DNA of 10,911 nt, taken from positions 1 to 10,911 of the forward strand of contig PWIZ01000208.1 in assembly GCA_003560175.1 (NCBI GenBank). The letters run 5' to 3'. Source of the stretch: Halomonas sp. (GTDB taxonomy: Bacteria > Pseudomonadota > Gammaproteobacteria > Pseudomonadales > Halomonadaceae). Within the stretch, counting starts at the first letter, position 1; every line of letters starts with the position of its first letter. The position numbers and the translations under genes were made by a program. Shown one piece after another: positions 4,155 to 10,911 of the stretch. The notes under the pieces were generated by a model. That model searched no databases. It had not been told where the DNA came from and worked only from the letters and a program-made list of their open reading frames with translations.

Positions 4155-6664
4155 CAGTCAGCCTCCTCGGCCAGCAGGGCCCGGGGCGGCGTGCGCCACA
4201 GGCGCAGCACCGGCAGGGCCGCGGCGGCCAGCGCCACCCCCACCGCGGTGGCCAGAGTCAGCAGGATCTCGCCGGGAAAGAGATGCAGCGGCAGGCGCCA
4301 GCCGAAGGCCGCCACATTGATCACCGCCACCAGCCCCCAGGCGATGGCGATGCCCAGCGGCACCGCCGCCAGGCCCACGGCCAGCGCCACGCCGCCCAGC
4401 TGGGCCAGCTGGAGCTGACCCAGCCGGGCCCGAGGCACGCCCAGGGCCCAGAGCGGTGCCAGCCGGCGGCGGCGCTCCCCGGCCTGGGCGAGCAGGCTGG
4501 CCAGCAGCGCCAGGGCCGCCACGCCCAGGGTCAGGGCGTTGAGAGCCCGGGTGATAGTGAAGGTGCGTTCGAAGATGCCGGTGGCGATACGCTTCACCTC
4601 GCGCTGGTCCATCACGCTGTCGCGGCCCAGGGCGAAGGCGTCGGCGAGCGCCTCGGTCAGCGCCGTCCCGTCGTCGCCTGCGGTGAGCACGATGCCCAGC
4701 GAGCCCGGCGGCGCGCCGAAGCGCTCGGTCAGGTGCGGCACGGCCAGCAGCACCTCGCCGCGGGGGTTGCCGTAGTCCGGGTAGATCGCCGCCACCTCGA
4801 GCCGGACCTCGCCGCCGGGTGCCTCCAGGCGCAGCCGGTCCCCCGGGGCGATGTCCTCGGCCACCGCCAGCTGCTCGTTGACGAAGGCCGCCCCGTCGCG
4901 AAATGCCGCCCAGGCCGCCTCGCGCCCGTCCCGGGTGGCGGCCAGCGGCCAGCTCGGGGTCAGCGTCTCGCCGGGGGTGATGCCGTAGAGCCCCACCGGC
5001 AGGTGGCGCTCCCGTGCGTCGTCTGCCTCGTCCCCTCCGGGCTCGATAGCCAGCAGGGGGGCCTCGCTGCGCCGGGTGGCCAGGCGCTCGGCCACCTCAG
5101 GGCGCTCGGCTAGCCAGTCGTCGATCACCGCGAACTGCTCCGCTGGCGGGCGCAGGTAGAGGTCGGCCACCAGGCGCTGGTCCAGCCACTCCAGGAAGGT
5201 CAGGCGAAAGCCGCCCACCATGCTGCTCACCCCCAGATTGGCGGAGAGCGCCACCAGCAGCGCCATCATGGCGAGCGACAGCCGCGGCAGCTGCAGCTGC
5301 AGGTCGGCCAGGGTCCACTGGGCAAGGGGTCGGCGCCGGGCCAGATGCGTCAGGCCGGCCAGGGTGACGCCCAGCAGCGGCGGCAGCCAGAGGGCGCTGG
5401 TCAGCAGCAGGGCCGCCACCAGGCCGAAGCCGGCCACCAGCCCCTCGCCCGGCGGCAGACGGGCGAGCCAGGCCGTCAGCGCCAGGCCCACCAGGGCCGC
5501 CACGCCCCCCGCGGCGGCCATCAGCCCGAGCTGGCGGCGGAAGCCGGCGCGCCAGGCCTGGGCCTGGCCCAGCCCCAGCACGCTGAGCCGCGCGGCTCGC
5601 CACAGCACCCCGCTACCGGCCAGCAGCAGGCCGCCGAGGGTGACCGCCACGCCGCCGGCCCAGTAGTGCCAGGGCAGGCGTAGCTCGGCGCCCACCCCGG
5701 CACCGTAGAGGCTGCCCAGGGTGGCGGCCACGTCGGGCAGCAGCACCCGGGCCAGCCACACTCCGCCGGCGATGCCGGCCAGGGCGCCGATGAGGCCGAG
5801 CAGCAGCAGCTCCAGGGCCAGCGCCGCCACCAGGGCGCGGCCGGAGACCCCCAGGGCGCGCAGGGTGCGCAGCATCCCCAGGCGCTGCTCCAGGGCAAGC
5901 CCCAGCGCCGCCTGGACGATGAAGAGCCCCACCACCAGCGCCAGCAGGGCCAGGGCGGTGAGGTTGAGATGGAAGCTTTCGGTGAGCTGGCCCGGCGAGA
6001 CTAGCACGTCGGCCCGGGTCAGGGTCAGCCCGGCGGGCGCCTCGGCCAGGGCCCCCGGCGCGGCCACCAGCCGGGTGATTCGCTCGCCGCTCTCCAGCAG
6101 GGCCGCGGCGGCGGCGATATCCATCACCAGGGTATCCGGCGGCAGCGACGGGGCCAGGGTCAGCGGCGGCAGCGGGCGGCCATCGGCCAGCCGCGGGGTG
6201 GCGCCCTCGGCCTCGGCTCGGGCCAGGCCGAAGGCGGCCAGGAGATCCGGGGCCAGCCGGGTCTGCCAGGGGGGCGAGAGGAAGCCGGTGAGCTCACTGG
6301 TGCTGCCGGCGGTGGCAAAGCCGCTGTCGCCGGGCAGGGTGAGCGGGTCGATGCCGATCACCGTCAGCCGGGCGCCATCCGCTGCCTCGAGGGTGCCCTC
6401 CAGCAGCGGCGAGACCGGCACCCCCGCCAGGCGCAGGGCCAGGAAGTCGTCCCGGGTCAGCGTCTCGCCGTCGCGGCGCTCCAGGCGGTCCAGGCCGGTG
6501 GAGAAGAGGGCCTCGGCCCGGGCGTAGCTGTCCCGGGCCGAGGCGTTGATCGCCTGGACGCCGCTCCACAGGGCGCTGGCCACCCAGAGGCCCAGCAGCA
6601 GCATCACCAGTTGGCCGGGGTGGCGGCGGTAGTGGGAGAGCAGGGTGGTCAGGACCACGCGCAT
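4154..6664 (-). CDS. Double-FtsX ABC transporter permease (AttFG-like, single chain)
   Basis: An 836-residue inner-membrane permease with two FtsX-like halves. Hydrophobic segments lie near residues 19-39, 235-258, 277-309, 334-355, 380-400, 408-438, 462-485, 706-727, 756-785 and 799-821, suggesting about ten helices. Large extracytoplasmic domains fall at about 40-230 and 487-700. Each half ends in a helix triplet preceded by a short cytoplasmic 'LRTLRALGVS' (266-274) or 'LAPLWALGVP' (735-744) coupling-type segment, the internal repeat expected of duplicated FtsX domains. Such mechanotransmitting permeases (LolCE, MacB, AttFG types) usually act on lipids, lipoproteins, peptides or drugs in the periplasm instead of importing solutes. 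The start overlaps the ATPase stop by one base (TGATG), with GGAGG 10 nt upstream. One long chain suggests either a homodimer or a self-sufficient pseudo-dimer. The substrate cannot be read from sequence. Confidence 0.9.
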   Translation of the reverse strand: MRVVLTTLLSHYRRHPGQLVMLLLGLWVASALWSGVQAINASARDSYARAEALFSTGLDRLERRDGETLTRDDFLALRLAGVPVSPLLEGTLEAADGARLTVIGIDPLTLPGDSGFATAGSTSELTGFLSPPWQTRLAPDLLAAFGLARAEAEGATPRLADGRPLPPLTLAPSLPPDTLVMDIAAAAALLESGERITRLVAAPGALAEAPAGLTLTRADVLVSPGQLTESFHLNLTALALLALVVGLFIVQAALGLALEQRLGMLRTLRALGVSGRALVAALALELLLLGLIGALAGIAGGVWLARVLLPDVAATLGSLYGAGVGAELRLPWHYWAGGVAVTLGGLLLAGSGVLWRAARLSVLGLGQAQAWRAGFRRQLGLMAAAGGVAALVGLALTAWLARLPPGEGLVAGFGLVAALLLTSALWLPPLLGVTLAGLTHLARRRPLAQWTLADLQLQLPRLSLAMMALLVALSANLGVSSMVGGFRLTFLEWLDQRLVADLYLRPPAEQFAVIDDWLAERPEVAERLATRRSEAPLLAIEPGGDEADDARERHLPVGLYGITPGETLTPSWPLAATRDGREAAWAAFRDGAAFVNEQLAVAEDIAPGDRLRLEAPGGEVRLEVAAIYPDYGNPRGEVLLAVPHLTERFGAPPGSLGIVLTAGDDGTALTEALADAFALGRDSVMDQREVKRIATGIFERTFTITRALNALTLGVAALALLASLLAQAGERRRRLAPLWALGVPRARLGQLQLAQLGGVALAVGLAAVPLGIAIAWGLVAVINVAAFGWRLPLHLFPGEILLTLATAVGVALAAAALPVLRLWRTPPRALLAEEAD

Positions 6665-7344
6665 CAGGCGCTCGCCTCCGCGGCGTTGCGTGGCGTGAGC
6701 CGGCCGCGGCTGAGCATCAGGCAGCGGTCCAGCGGGGCGGCCACCCGGGGGCTGTGGGTCACCATCAGCAGGGTACCGCCGGTCTGGCGCACCAGCTCCA
6801 GCAGCAGCTCGAGCACCTCGCCGGCGGTGGCCTCGTCCAGGTTGCCGGTGGGCTCATCGGCCAGCAGCAGGGCGGGGCGGGGCGCCAGGGCGCGGCCGAT
6901 GGCCAGGCGCTGCTGCTGGCCGCCGGAGAGCTGCTCCGGATAGCGGCGCTCCATCCCCGCCAGGCCCAGCCGGCGGATCAGCTCCGCCGACCAGGCCGGG
7001 TTCTCCACGCCGGCCAGCCGCGCCTGCAGGCGCAGGTTGTCGAGTACCGAGAGGCTCGGCACCAGATGGAACTGCTGGAACACCAGCCCCACCGTCTCCC
7101 GACGCAGCCGTGCCCGGTCGGGTTCGCCGAGCGACGAGATCGCCCGGCCGGCCAGGCGCACCTCGCCGGCATCGGGCAGGTCGAGCCCCGCGGCCAGGTG
7201 CAGCAAGGTCGACTTGCCGCTGCCCGACTCGCCCATCAGCGCCAGGCTCTCCCCGGCGCCCAGCGTCAGGTCGACCCCGTCGAGTACCGTCAGCGGCCCC
7301 TGGGGCGTGGCGTAGGCCTTGTGGACCTGGCGGAAATCAAGCAT
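6664..7344 (-). CDS. ABC transporter ATP-binding protein (LolD/MacB-type)
   Basis: A 226-residue nucleotide-binding subunit that energises the neighbouring FtsX-type permease from the cytoplasmic face. Numbered from the start chosen here, Walker A GESGSGKST is at 38-46, the Q-loop Gln at 90-91 (VFQQFHLVPSLS), signature LSGGQQQR at 139-146, Walker B with D-loop LLLADEPTGNLD at 159-170 and H-loop VTHS around His197. The frame is open 174 bp farther upstream to an ATG at 7518. That extension lacks family similarity, would overlap the divergent AraC gene and would lie over its promoter. The ATG at 7344 instead gives the family-typical MLDFRQVHKAY beginning, with AGGA (7356-7353) 8 nt before it. 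It is the first gene of a tightly packed ATPase-permease-lipoprotein operon. No promoter could be picked confidently. Confidence 0.93.
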   Translation of the reverse strand: MLDFRQVHKAYATPQGPLTVLDGVDLTLGAGESLALMGESGSGKSTLLHLAAGLDLPDAGEVRLAGRAISSLGEPDRARLRRETVGLVFQQFHLVPSLSVLDNLRLQARLAGVENPAWSAELIRRLGLAGMERRYPEQLSGGQQQRLAIGRALAPRPALLLADEPTGNLDEATAGEVLELLLELVRQTGGTLLMVTHSPRVAAPLDRCLMLSRGRLTPRNAAEASA

Positions 7345-7494
7345 GGCGGGTGTCCTGTGGTGTTCCCTTGGGGATGGTGGCACAGATCGCCGTGCCGCCA
7401 CAGTCGACTGACGGAGCAGTGAAGCCGTCGGGGCGATGGGGTATAACCGACCGGGCGAGCCGCGGATCCGCGGGCGATCAGCAAGGAGAACCGG
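7345..7494. promoter_or_regulatory. Divergent control region between ABC operon and AraC gene
   Basis: These 150 bp contain three dyads. The first has arms TGGTGGCAC (7375-7383) and GTGCCGCCA (7392-7400), with one mismatch. Next is a perfect 10-bp palindrome, CAGTCGACTG, at 7401-7410. The third is a perfect 14-bp palindrome, CCGCGGATCCGCGG, at 7460-7473. Toward the AraC gene, TATAAC at 7442-7447 is a plausible -10 without a good -35, which suggests an activator-dependent or weak promoter. It would place the 14-bp palindrome just past the start site. AAGGAG at 7483-7488 is the AraC ribosome site, 6 nt before the GTG. Confidence 0.4.
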
Positions 7495-8502
7495 GTGAGC
7501 GTCACCGTCTCGAGACATTTCGTCAACGAGCTGTTCCGGGGCGTGCCCGAGATGGCGGGCGAGCGCGGTGGGCTGCTGCGCCGCGCCGGGATCTCACCGC
7601 GGCTGCTGGAGTCGTCCCACGGCCGCGTCACCGTCGACCAGTTTGCCACCCTCTATCGGCTGCTGGTCAACGAGTGCGACGACGAGACCCCGGGCTTCTT
7701 CGCCCGCCCGCTGCGCGGCGGCACCCTCAAGCTGCTCTGTCTGAGCCTGCTGGAGGCGCCGACCCTCAAGGTGGCGCTGCATCGCTACCAGCTGTTCTTT
7801 CGCATCCTGCTCGACGACTTCGGCTACGAGGTCAGCCACGGCGACGACCTAGTGCGCATCGGCCTGGTGGAGACCCGGCCTACCGCCGGTAGCCGCATCC
7901 TGGTGCATGAGCTGATGCTCAAGCTGCTCCACGGCATCGCCTCCTGGATGATCGCCCGCAAGATCCCGCCGATCATGATGGAGTGCGCCTACCCCGAACC
8001 CGAGCACAGTGCCGACTACCGCTATTTCTATCCCGGAGAGCTGGCCTTCGACCGGCCACAGACGGCGATCTACTTCGATCGGGCGATTCTCGATGAGCCG
8101 ATCCGTCAGACCAAGCAGCACCTGGGGGCCTTCCTGCATCGGGCCCCGACGGACTGGTTCTATGTCTCCTTCGAGGAGCGCCTGCTCTCCCATCGGGTCC
8201 GCGAGCACCTGAGCCGCCAGCACGCCTATTCCGCCAGCGTGGCCGCAGTGGCCGAGGCGCTGCACCTGTCGGTGCGCAGCCTGTCGCGCCGTCTGGCGGC
8301 TGAGGGCACCCGCTTCCAGGCGGTCAAGGATGAGTGTCGGCGAGACTTTGCCATCCAGGCGCTGACCCGCAGCGAGCAGCCCCTGCCGGCCCTGGCCGAG
8401 GCGCTGGGGTTCCAGGACCAGGCCTGTTTCAGCCGCGCCTTCCGCGGCTGGACCGGCGACACGCCCGCCGCCTATCGGCGGGCGCTGGCGGCGCCCCGCT
8501 AG
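7495..8502 (+). CDS. AraC-family transcriptional regulator (Arabinose_bd / OruR-type N-domain)
   Basis: A 335-residue regulator. The N-terminal half (about 20-205) fits the 'arabinose-binding domain of AraC transcription regulator' family seen in OruR-like and many fatty-acid-linked regulators, with a typical GGTLKLLCLSLLEAPTLKVALHRY stretch around 75-98. The C-terminal part (about 235-330) is an AraC DNA-binding domain. One helix-turn-helix lies around SVAAVAEALHLSVRSLSRRL (248-267) and a second around PALAEALGFQDQACFSRAFRGWTGDTPAAYRR (298-329). Translation begins at GTG 7495, set by AAGGAG at the correct distance. The gene is divergent from the ABC exporter operon and convergent with the acyl-CoA synthetase operon. 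Regulators of this subclass often sit by lipid or acyl-CoA genes, so either neighbour is a candidate target. The effector is unknown. Confidence 0.92.
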   Translation: MSVTVSRHFVNELFRGVPEMAGERGGLLRRAGISPRLLESSHGRVTVDQFATLYRLLVNECDDETPGFFARPLRGGTLKLLCLSLLEAPTLKVALHRYQLFFRILLDDFGYEVSHGDDLVRIGLVETRPTAGSRILVHELMLKLLHGIASWMIARKIPPIMMECAYPEPEHSADYRYFYPGELAFDRPQTAIYFDRAILDEPIRQTKQHLGAFLHRAPTDWFYVSFEERLLSHRVREHLSRQHAYSASVAAVAEALHLSVRSLSRRLAAEGTRFQAVKDECRRDFAIQALTRSEQPLPALAEALGFQDQACFSRAFRGWTGDTPAAYRRALAAPR

Positions 8503-8511
8503 CGGCGGGGC
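8462..8511. terminator. Two consecutive GC-rich hairpins at the 3' end of the AraC gene
   Basis: CGCCCGCCG (8462-8470) and CGGCGGGCG (8476-8484) form a 9-bp stem with a 5-nt loop inside the last AraC codons. GCCCCGC (8493-8499) and GCGGGGC (8505-8511) form a 7-bp stem whose loop holds the TAG stop. The convergent acyl-CoA synthetase gene ends 18 bp past the AraC stop. There is no T-tract, so termination here is plausible for both units but not proven. Confidence 0.4.
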
Positions 8512-8520
8512 CCGGGGGGC

Positions 8521-10173
8521 TCACATCTCCTGGCGGATGCGCTTCTTGTCGAGCTTGCCGACGCTGGTCTTGGGGATCTCGTCGACGCAGCGGATCGTGG
8601 AGGGCAGCGCCCAGCGGTTGATCTGCCCCTCGCTGACGAAGCGCTTGAGGAAGGCCAGGACCGCCTCGCTGCTGGGCGGGTGGTTGAGGTCCGTGGGGAC
8701 CACCAGAGCGGCGGGCCGCTCGCCCCACTGCTCGTCGGCGACGCCGATCACCGCCACCTCGGCCACGCCGGGGCACTGGGCGATCAGGTTTTCCAGTTCC
8801 AGTGAGGAGACCCACTCGCCGCCGGTCTTGATCACGTCCTTGATGCGGTCGCGGATCTCCAGGAAGCCGCGCTCGTCGAGGGTCGCCACGTCGCCGGTAT
8901 GCAGCCAGCCGTCCCGCCACAGCTCCTCGCTGCGGGTGGTCTCCTTGTAGTAGGCCTGGGTGAGCCAGGGCGCCCGGGCCCGCACCTCTCCCACGCTCTC
9001 GCCGTCCTGGGGCAGCGGGGTCCCGCTCTCGTCCACCACCTGCAGATGCACCAGCGGCACTGGCACGCCGGCCTTGCAGCGCCACGGCAGCTGGGTCTCG
9101 AAGTCGGCCTCGGCGATATCGTGGGGCAGGATCGTCGCGGTGAGCAGTGGGCAGGTCTCGGACATGCCGTAGGCGCTGCGGGTATCGATGCCCAGCGCCC
9201 AGGCCTTGCGAGCCAGCGACTCGGTCAGCGGGCTGCCGCCTACCAGCACCTTCCAGCCGGAGAGGTCGACCTTGCCCGAGGTAATCGCCTCGGCGCCGAC
9301 CACCATGCCCAGCAGGGTCGGCACGCAGTGGGAGAAGTCTACCTTCTCGCTGGCCAGCAGCTTGACCAGCATCTCCGGCTCGTAGCGCCCCGGATAGACC
9401 TGGGTGGCGCCGAGCAGGGTGGCGGTATAGGGCACGCCCCAGGCATGCACGTGGAACATGGGGGTGATCGGCATGTAGACCTTGTCCCGGTCGAGCAGCT
9501 CGAACCCCGGTGCCTGGAAGGTGCTGGCCTCGCCCAGGGTGTGCAGCACCAGCTGACGATGGGTGAAGAAGACCCCCTTGGGGTTGCCGGTGGTGCCGGT
9601 GGTGTAGAAGAGCGTGGCCACCGCGTTCTCGTCGAAGGTGGGGAAGTCGTAGTGGCCCGGCTGCTCGGCCAGCAGCGCCTCGTACTCGCCCACCAGGGGC
9701 AGGGGCGTGTCGATCTCGCCGGCCTCGTCCTGGCAGAGCAGGTAGCCATGGACGCGGGGCAGCCGCTCGTGCAGCGAGGCCAGCAGGGGCACGAAGTCCT
9801 GATGGACCAGCACGAAGGCGTCCTCGGCGTGCTCCATGGTGTAGTGGATCTGTTCCGGGGAGAGGCGCACGTTCACGGTGTGCAGGATGGCCCCCAGCAT
9901 GGGCACGGCGAAGAAGGCCTCCAGATAGCGGTGGCTGTCCCAGTCGAGCACCGCCACCACGTCGCCGGCGCGCACACCCAGGGCGCTGAGCAGATGAGCG
10001 AGCTGGTGGACCCGTTCGCGGAAGCGGCGGTAGCTGTGGCGGCTCAGGTCGCGATAGACGATGGGGTTGTCGCCGGCCATGCGCACGCCGGACTCGAGCA
10101 GTTCACCGATCAGCAGCGGCGGATTGGTGGCCGACGGCGTGGGTGGCAGGATCCTGGGATTGACGGTGGTCAT
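8521..10173 (-). CDS. Medium-chain acyl-CoA synthetase (AlkK-type fatty-acid--CoA ligase)
   Basis: A 550-residue AMP-forming ligase that activates a carboxylic acid through an acyl-adenylate to acyl-CoA. Motifs in order are the P-loop YTTGTTGNPKG (190-200), PMFHVHAWG (238-246, acyl pocket), AYGMSETCP (334-342), GWLHTGDVATLDERGFLEIRDR (422-443, with the ATP-ribose Asp428) and hinge RDRIKDVIKTGGEWVSSLELE. The C-terminal PKTSVGK (534-540) follows, with catalytic Lys540. Length and sequence style match the AlkK-like medium-chain ligases of pseudomonads (about 540-560 residues), including paralogues discussed for 3-hydroxy fatty acids in polyhydroxyalkanoate synthesis. The ATG has AAGGAGAG 6 nt upstream and lies 16 bp after the thiolase stop, so the two are co-transcribed. 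Chain-length preference is inferred. The DmdB-type methylmercaptopropionate ligases are a related alternative. Confidence 0.92.
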   Translation of the reverse strand: MTTVNPRILPPTPSATNPPLLIGELLESGVRMAGDNPIVYRDLSRHSYRRFRERVHQLAHLLSALGVRAGDVVAVLDWDSHRYLEAFFAVPMLGAILHTVNVRLSPEQIHYTMEHAEDAFVLVHQDFVPLLASLHERLPRVHGYLLCQDEAGEIDTPLPLVGEYEALLAEQPGHYDFPTFDENAVATLFYTTGTTGNPKGVFFTHRQLVLHTLGEASTFQAPGFELLDRDKVYMPITPMFHVHAWGVPYTATLLGATQVYPGRYEPEMLVKLLASEKVDFSHCVPTLLGMVVGAEAITSGKVDLSGWKVLVGGSPLTESLARKAWALGIDTRSAYGMSETCPLLTATILPHDIAEADFETQLPWRCKAGVPVPLVHLQVVDESGTPLPQDGESVGEVRARAPWLTQAYYKETTRSEELWRDGWLHTGDVATLDERGFLEIRDRIKDVIKTGGEWVSSLELENLIAQCPGVAEVAVIGVADEQWGERPAALVVPTDLNHPPSSEAVLAFLKRFVSEGQINRWALPSTIRCVDEIPKTSVGKLDKKRIRQEM

Positions 10174-10189
10174 GGTTCTCTCTCCTTCG

Positions 10190-10911
10190 TCAGCAGCGTT
10201 CGATCAGCAGGGCGATGCCCTGGCCGCCGCCGATACACAGGGTGATCAGGCCGTAGCGGCCGCCGGTGCGCTCCAGTTCGGCCAGCGCCTTGATCGTCAG
10301 AATGGCACCGGTGGCGCCCACCGGATGCCCCAGCCCCACGGCGCCGCCGTTGGGGTTGAGTTTTTCTGCAGGGAAGTCCAGCTCGTCGGCCACCGCCATG
10401 GCCTGGGCGGCGAAGGCCTCGTTGGACTCGATGACATCGATATCGGCCATGGCGAGGCCGGCCTGCTCCAGGCAGCGGCGCACCGCGGGAATCGGCCCCA
10501 GCCCCATCAGGCGGGGGGCCACGCCGGCGGTGGTGCCCACCACAAGGCGGGCGCGGGGGGCGAGACCCCGCCGCTCGGCCTCGTCGGCGTGGGCCAGCAC
10601 CAGGCTGGCCGCCCCATCGTTGAGGCCCGAGGCGTTGCCGGCGGTGACCACCCCCTCCTTCTGGAAGGCGGGCCTGAGCCGGGCCAGCTCCTCCAGGGTC
10701 ACGTTTTCGCGCACGTGCTCGTCCCGATCGAAGCGCCGCTCCTGCCGGCCGTCGCGCACGGTGACCGGCACGATCTGCTCGGCGAAGCGTCCCTCGGCGA
10801 TGGCCCGGGCCGCCTTGCGGTGGCTCTCCAGGGCGAAACGGTCCACCGCCTCCCGGGTCAGGCCGTGGCGGCTGGCGATGTTCTCGGCGGTGCAGCCCAT
10901 ATGGCCGCTGC
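10190..10911 (-). CDS. Acetyl-CoA acetyltransferase / beta-ketothiolase, C-terminal part (partial)
   Basis: The frame is open from a TGA at 10190-10192 to the window edge and continues past an internal Met at 10900 (residues S-G-H precede it), so the true start is outside. About 240 of the usual roughly 390 residues are visible. They include MGCTAENIA, the VTAGNASGLNDGAA substrate loop, SNEAFAAQAM, GGAVGLGHPVGATGA with the catalytic His, and ITLCIGGGQGIA with the second catalytic Cys. The first, acyl-accepting Cys lies in the missing N-terminal part. Thiolases of this type condense acetyl-CoA units or cleave 3-ketoacyl-CoA. The segment fits the biosynthetic/AtoB-BktB group, but chain-length preference cannot be judged here. 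The gene is upstream of and operonic with the acyl-CoA synthetase, so a role in fatty-acid or PHA-type acyl-CoA metabolism is likely. Confidence 0.94.
   Translation of the reverse strand, partial: SGHMGCTAENIASRHGLTREAVDRFALESHRKAARAIAEGRFAEQIVPVTVRDGRQERRFDRDEHVRENVTLEELARLRPAFQKEGVVTAGNASGLNDGAASLVLAHADEAERRGLAPRARLVVGTTAGVAPRLMGLGPIPAVRRCLEQAGLAMADIDVIESNEAFAAQAMAVADELDFPAEKLNPNGGAVGLGHPVGATGAILTIKALAELERTGGRYGLITLCIGGGQGIALLIERC

Noticed and set aside
4073..6527. Several + strand frames opposite the FtsX-type permease
   Set aside because: They are antisense shadows of the long Ala/Leu/Gly-rich permease. The products are repetitive and Arg/Gln/Ala/Ser-rich, with no recognisable domain.
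8899..10245. 448-codon + strand open frame opposite the acyl-CoA synthetase
   Set aside because: It lies over a clearly conserved ligase gene, its translation is Gly/His/Gln/Val-rich without motifs, and no ribosome site or context supports it. The absence of stops reflects GC-rich third positions.
1..10911. CRISPR arrays, tRNA/rRNA genes, insertion sequences, attachment sites, toxin-antitoxin or phage-defence genes
   Set aside because: I looked for regular repeats, terminal inverted repeats, transposase or integrase motifs and tRNA-like folds, and saw none. All larger frames are accounted for by housekeeping, transport and regulatory genes.

Overview
The window is high-GC bacterial DNA of ordinary chromosomal organisation. 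The protein content (a Pseudomonas/Halomonas-type DUF6482 protein, a long-form glyoxalase I, a translational TPP riboswitch ahead of thiM, an AlkK-type acyl-CoA synthetase) points to a gammaproteobacterium, most likely Halomonas or a close relative. The genus is inferred from protein flavour only. I see no tRNA, rRNA, CRISPR array, insertion sequence or prophage gene.

Layout. (1) 1-90 is the 3' end of a + strand gene, probably a phospholipase/carboxylesterase-type esterase. (2) On the - strand, 163-1778 holds a thiamine-salvage unit: a promoter, a TPP riboswitch, a Shine-Dalgarno-sequestering hairpin, thiM, and thiE overlapping thiM by 11 bp. (3) Upstream of it on the same strand is a small DUF6482 gene (1819-2163). 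This is divergent, across a comparatively AT-rich 206-bp spacer, from gloA (2370-2903, +). (4) A 12-bp-stem hairpin separates gloA from a convergent three-gene - strand operon (2973-7344). The operon encodes an ABC ATPase, an 836-residue double-FtsX permease and an AttH/CrtC-like lipocalin lipoprotein. Both of its gene junctions are TGATG. (5) An AraC-family regulator (7495-8502, +) is divergent from the ABC operon across 150 bp that carry several dyads. (6) Converging on it is a - strand pair, a thiolase (truncated by the window edge) followed 16 bp later by a medium-chain acyl-CoA synthetase.

Functions. ThiM phosphorylates hydroxyethylthiazole, and ThiE joins that product to HMP-PP to make thiamine phosphate. 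The riboswitch would shut translation when TPP is plentiful. GloA detoxifies methylglyoxal with glutathione. The ABC operon matches the general plan of Agrobacterium AttEFGH (ATPase, permease, lipocalin-like partner), with the two permeases as one chain and the lipocalin as a lipoprotein carrying an Asp+2 signal predicted to keep it in the inner membrane. Its substrate is unknown, and it is the least understood system here. The acyl-CoA synthetase and thiolase fit fatty-acid activation and thiolysis or condensation. The AraC regulator could serve either neighbour.

I found no convincing completely new system. The items most worth following are the lipocalin-coupled exporter, the detailed fold of the thiM riboswitch platform, and the dyads between the AraC gene and the exporter.
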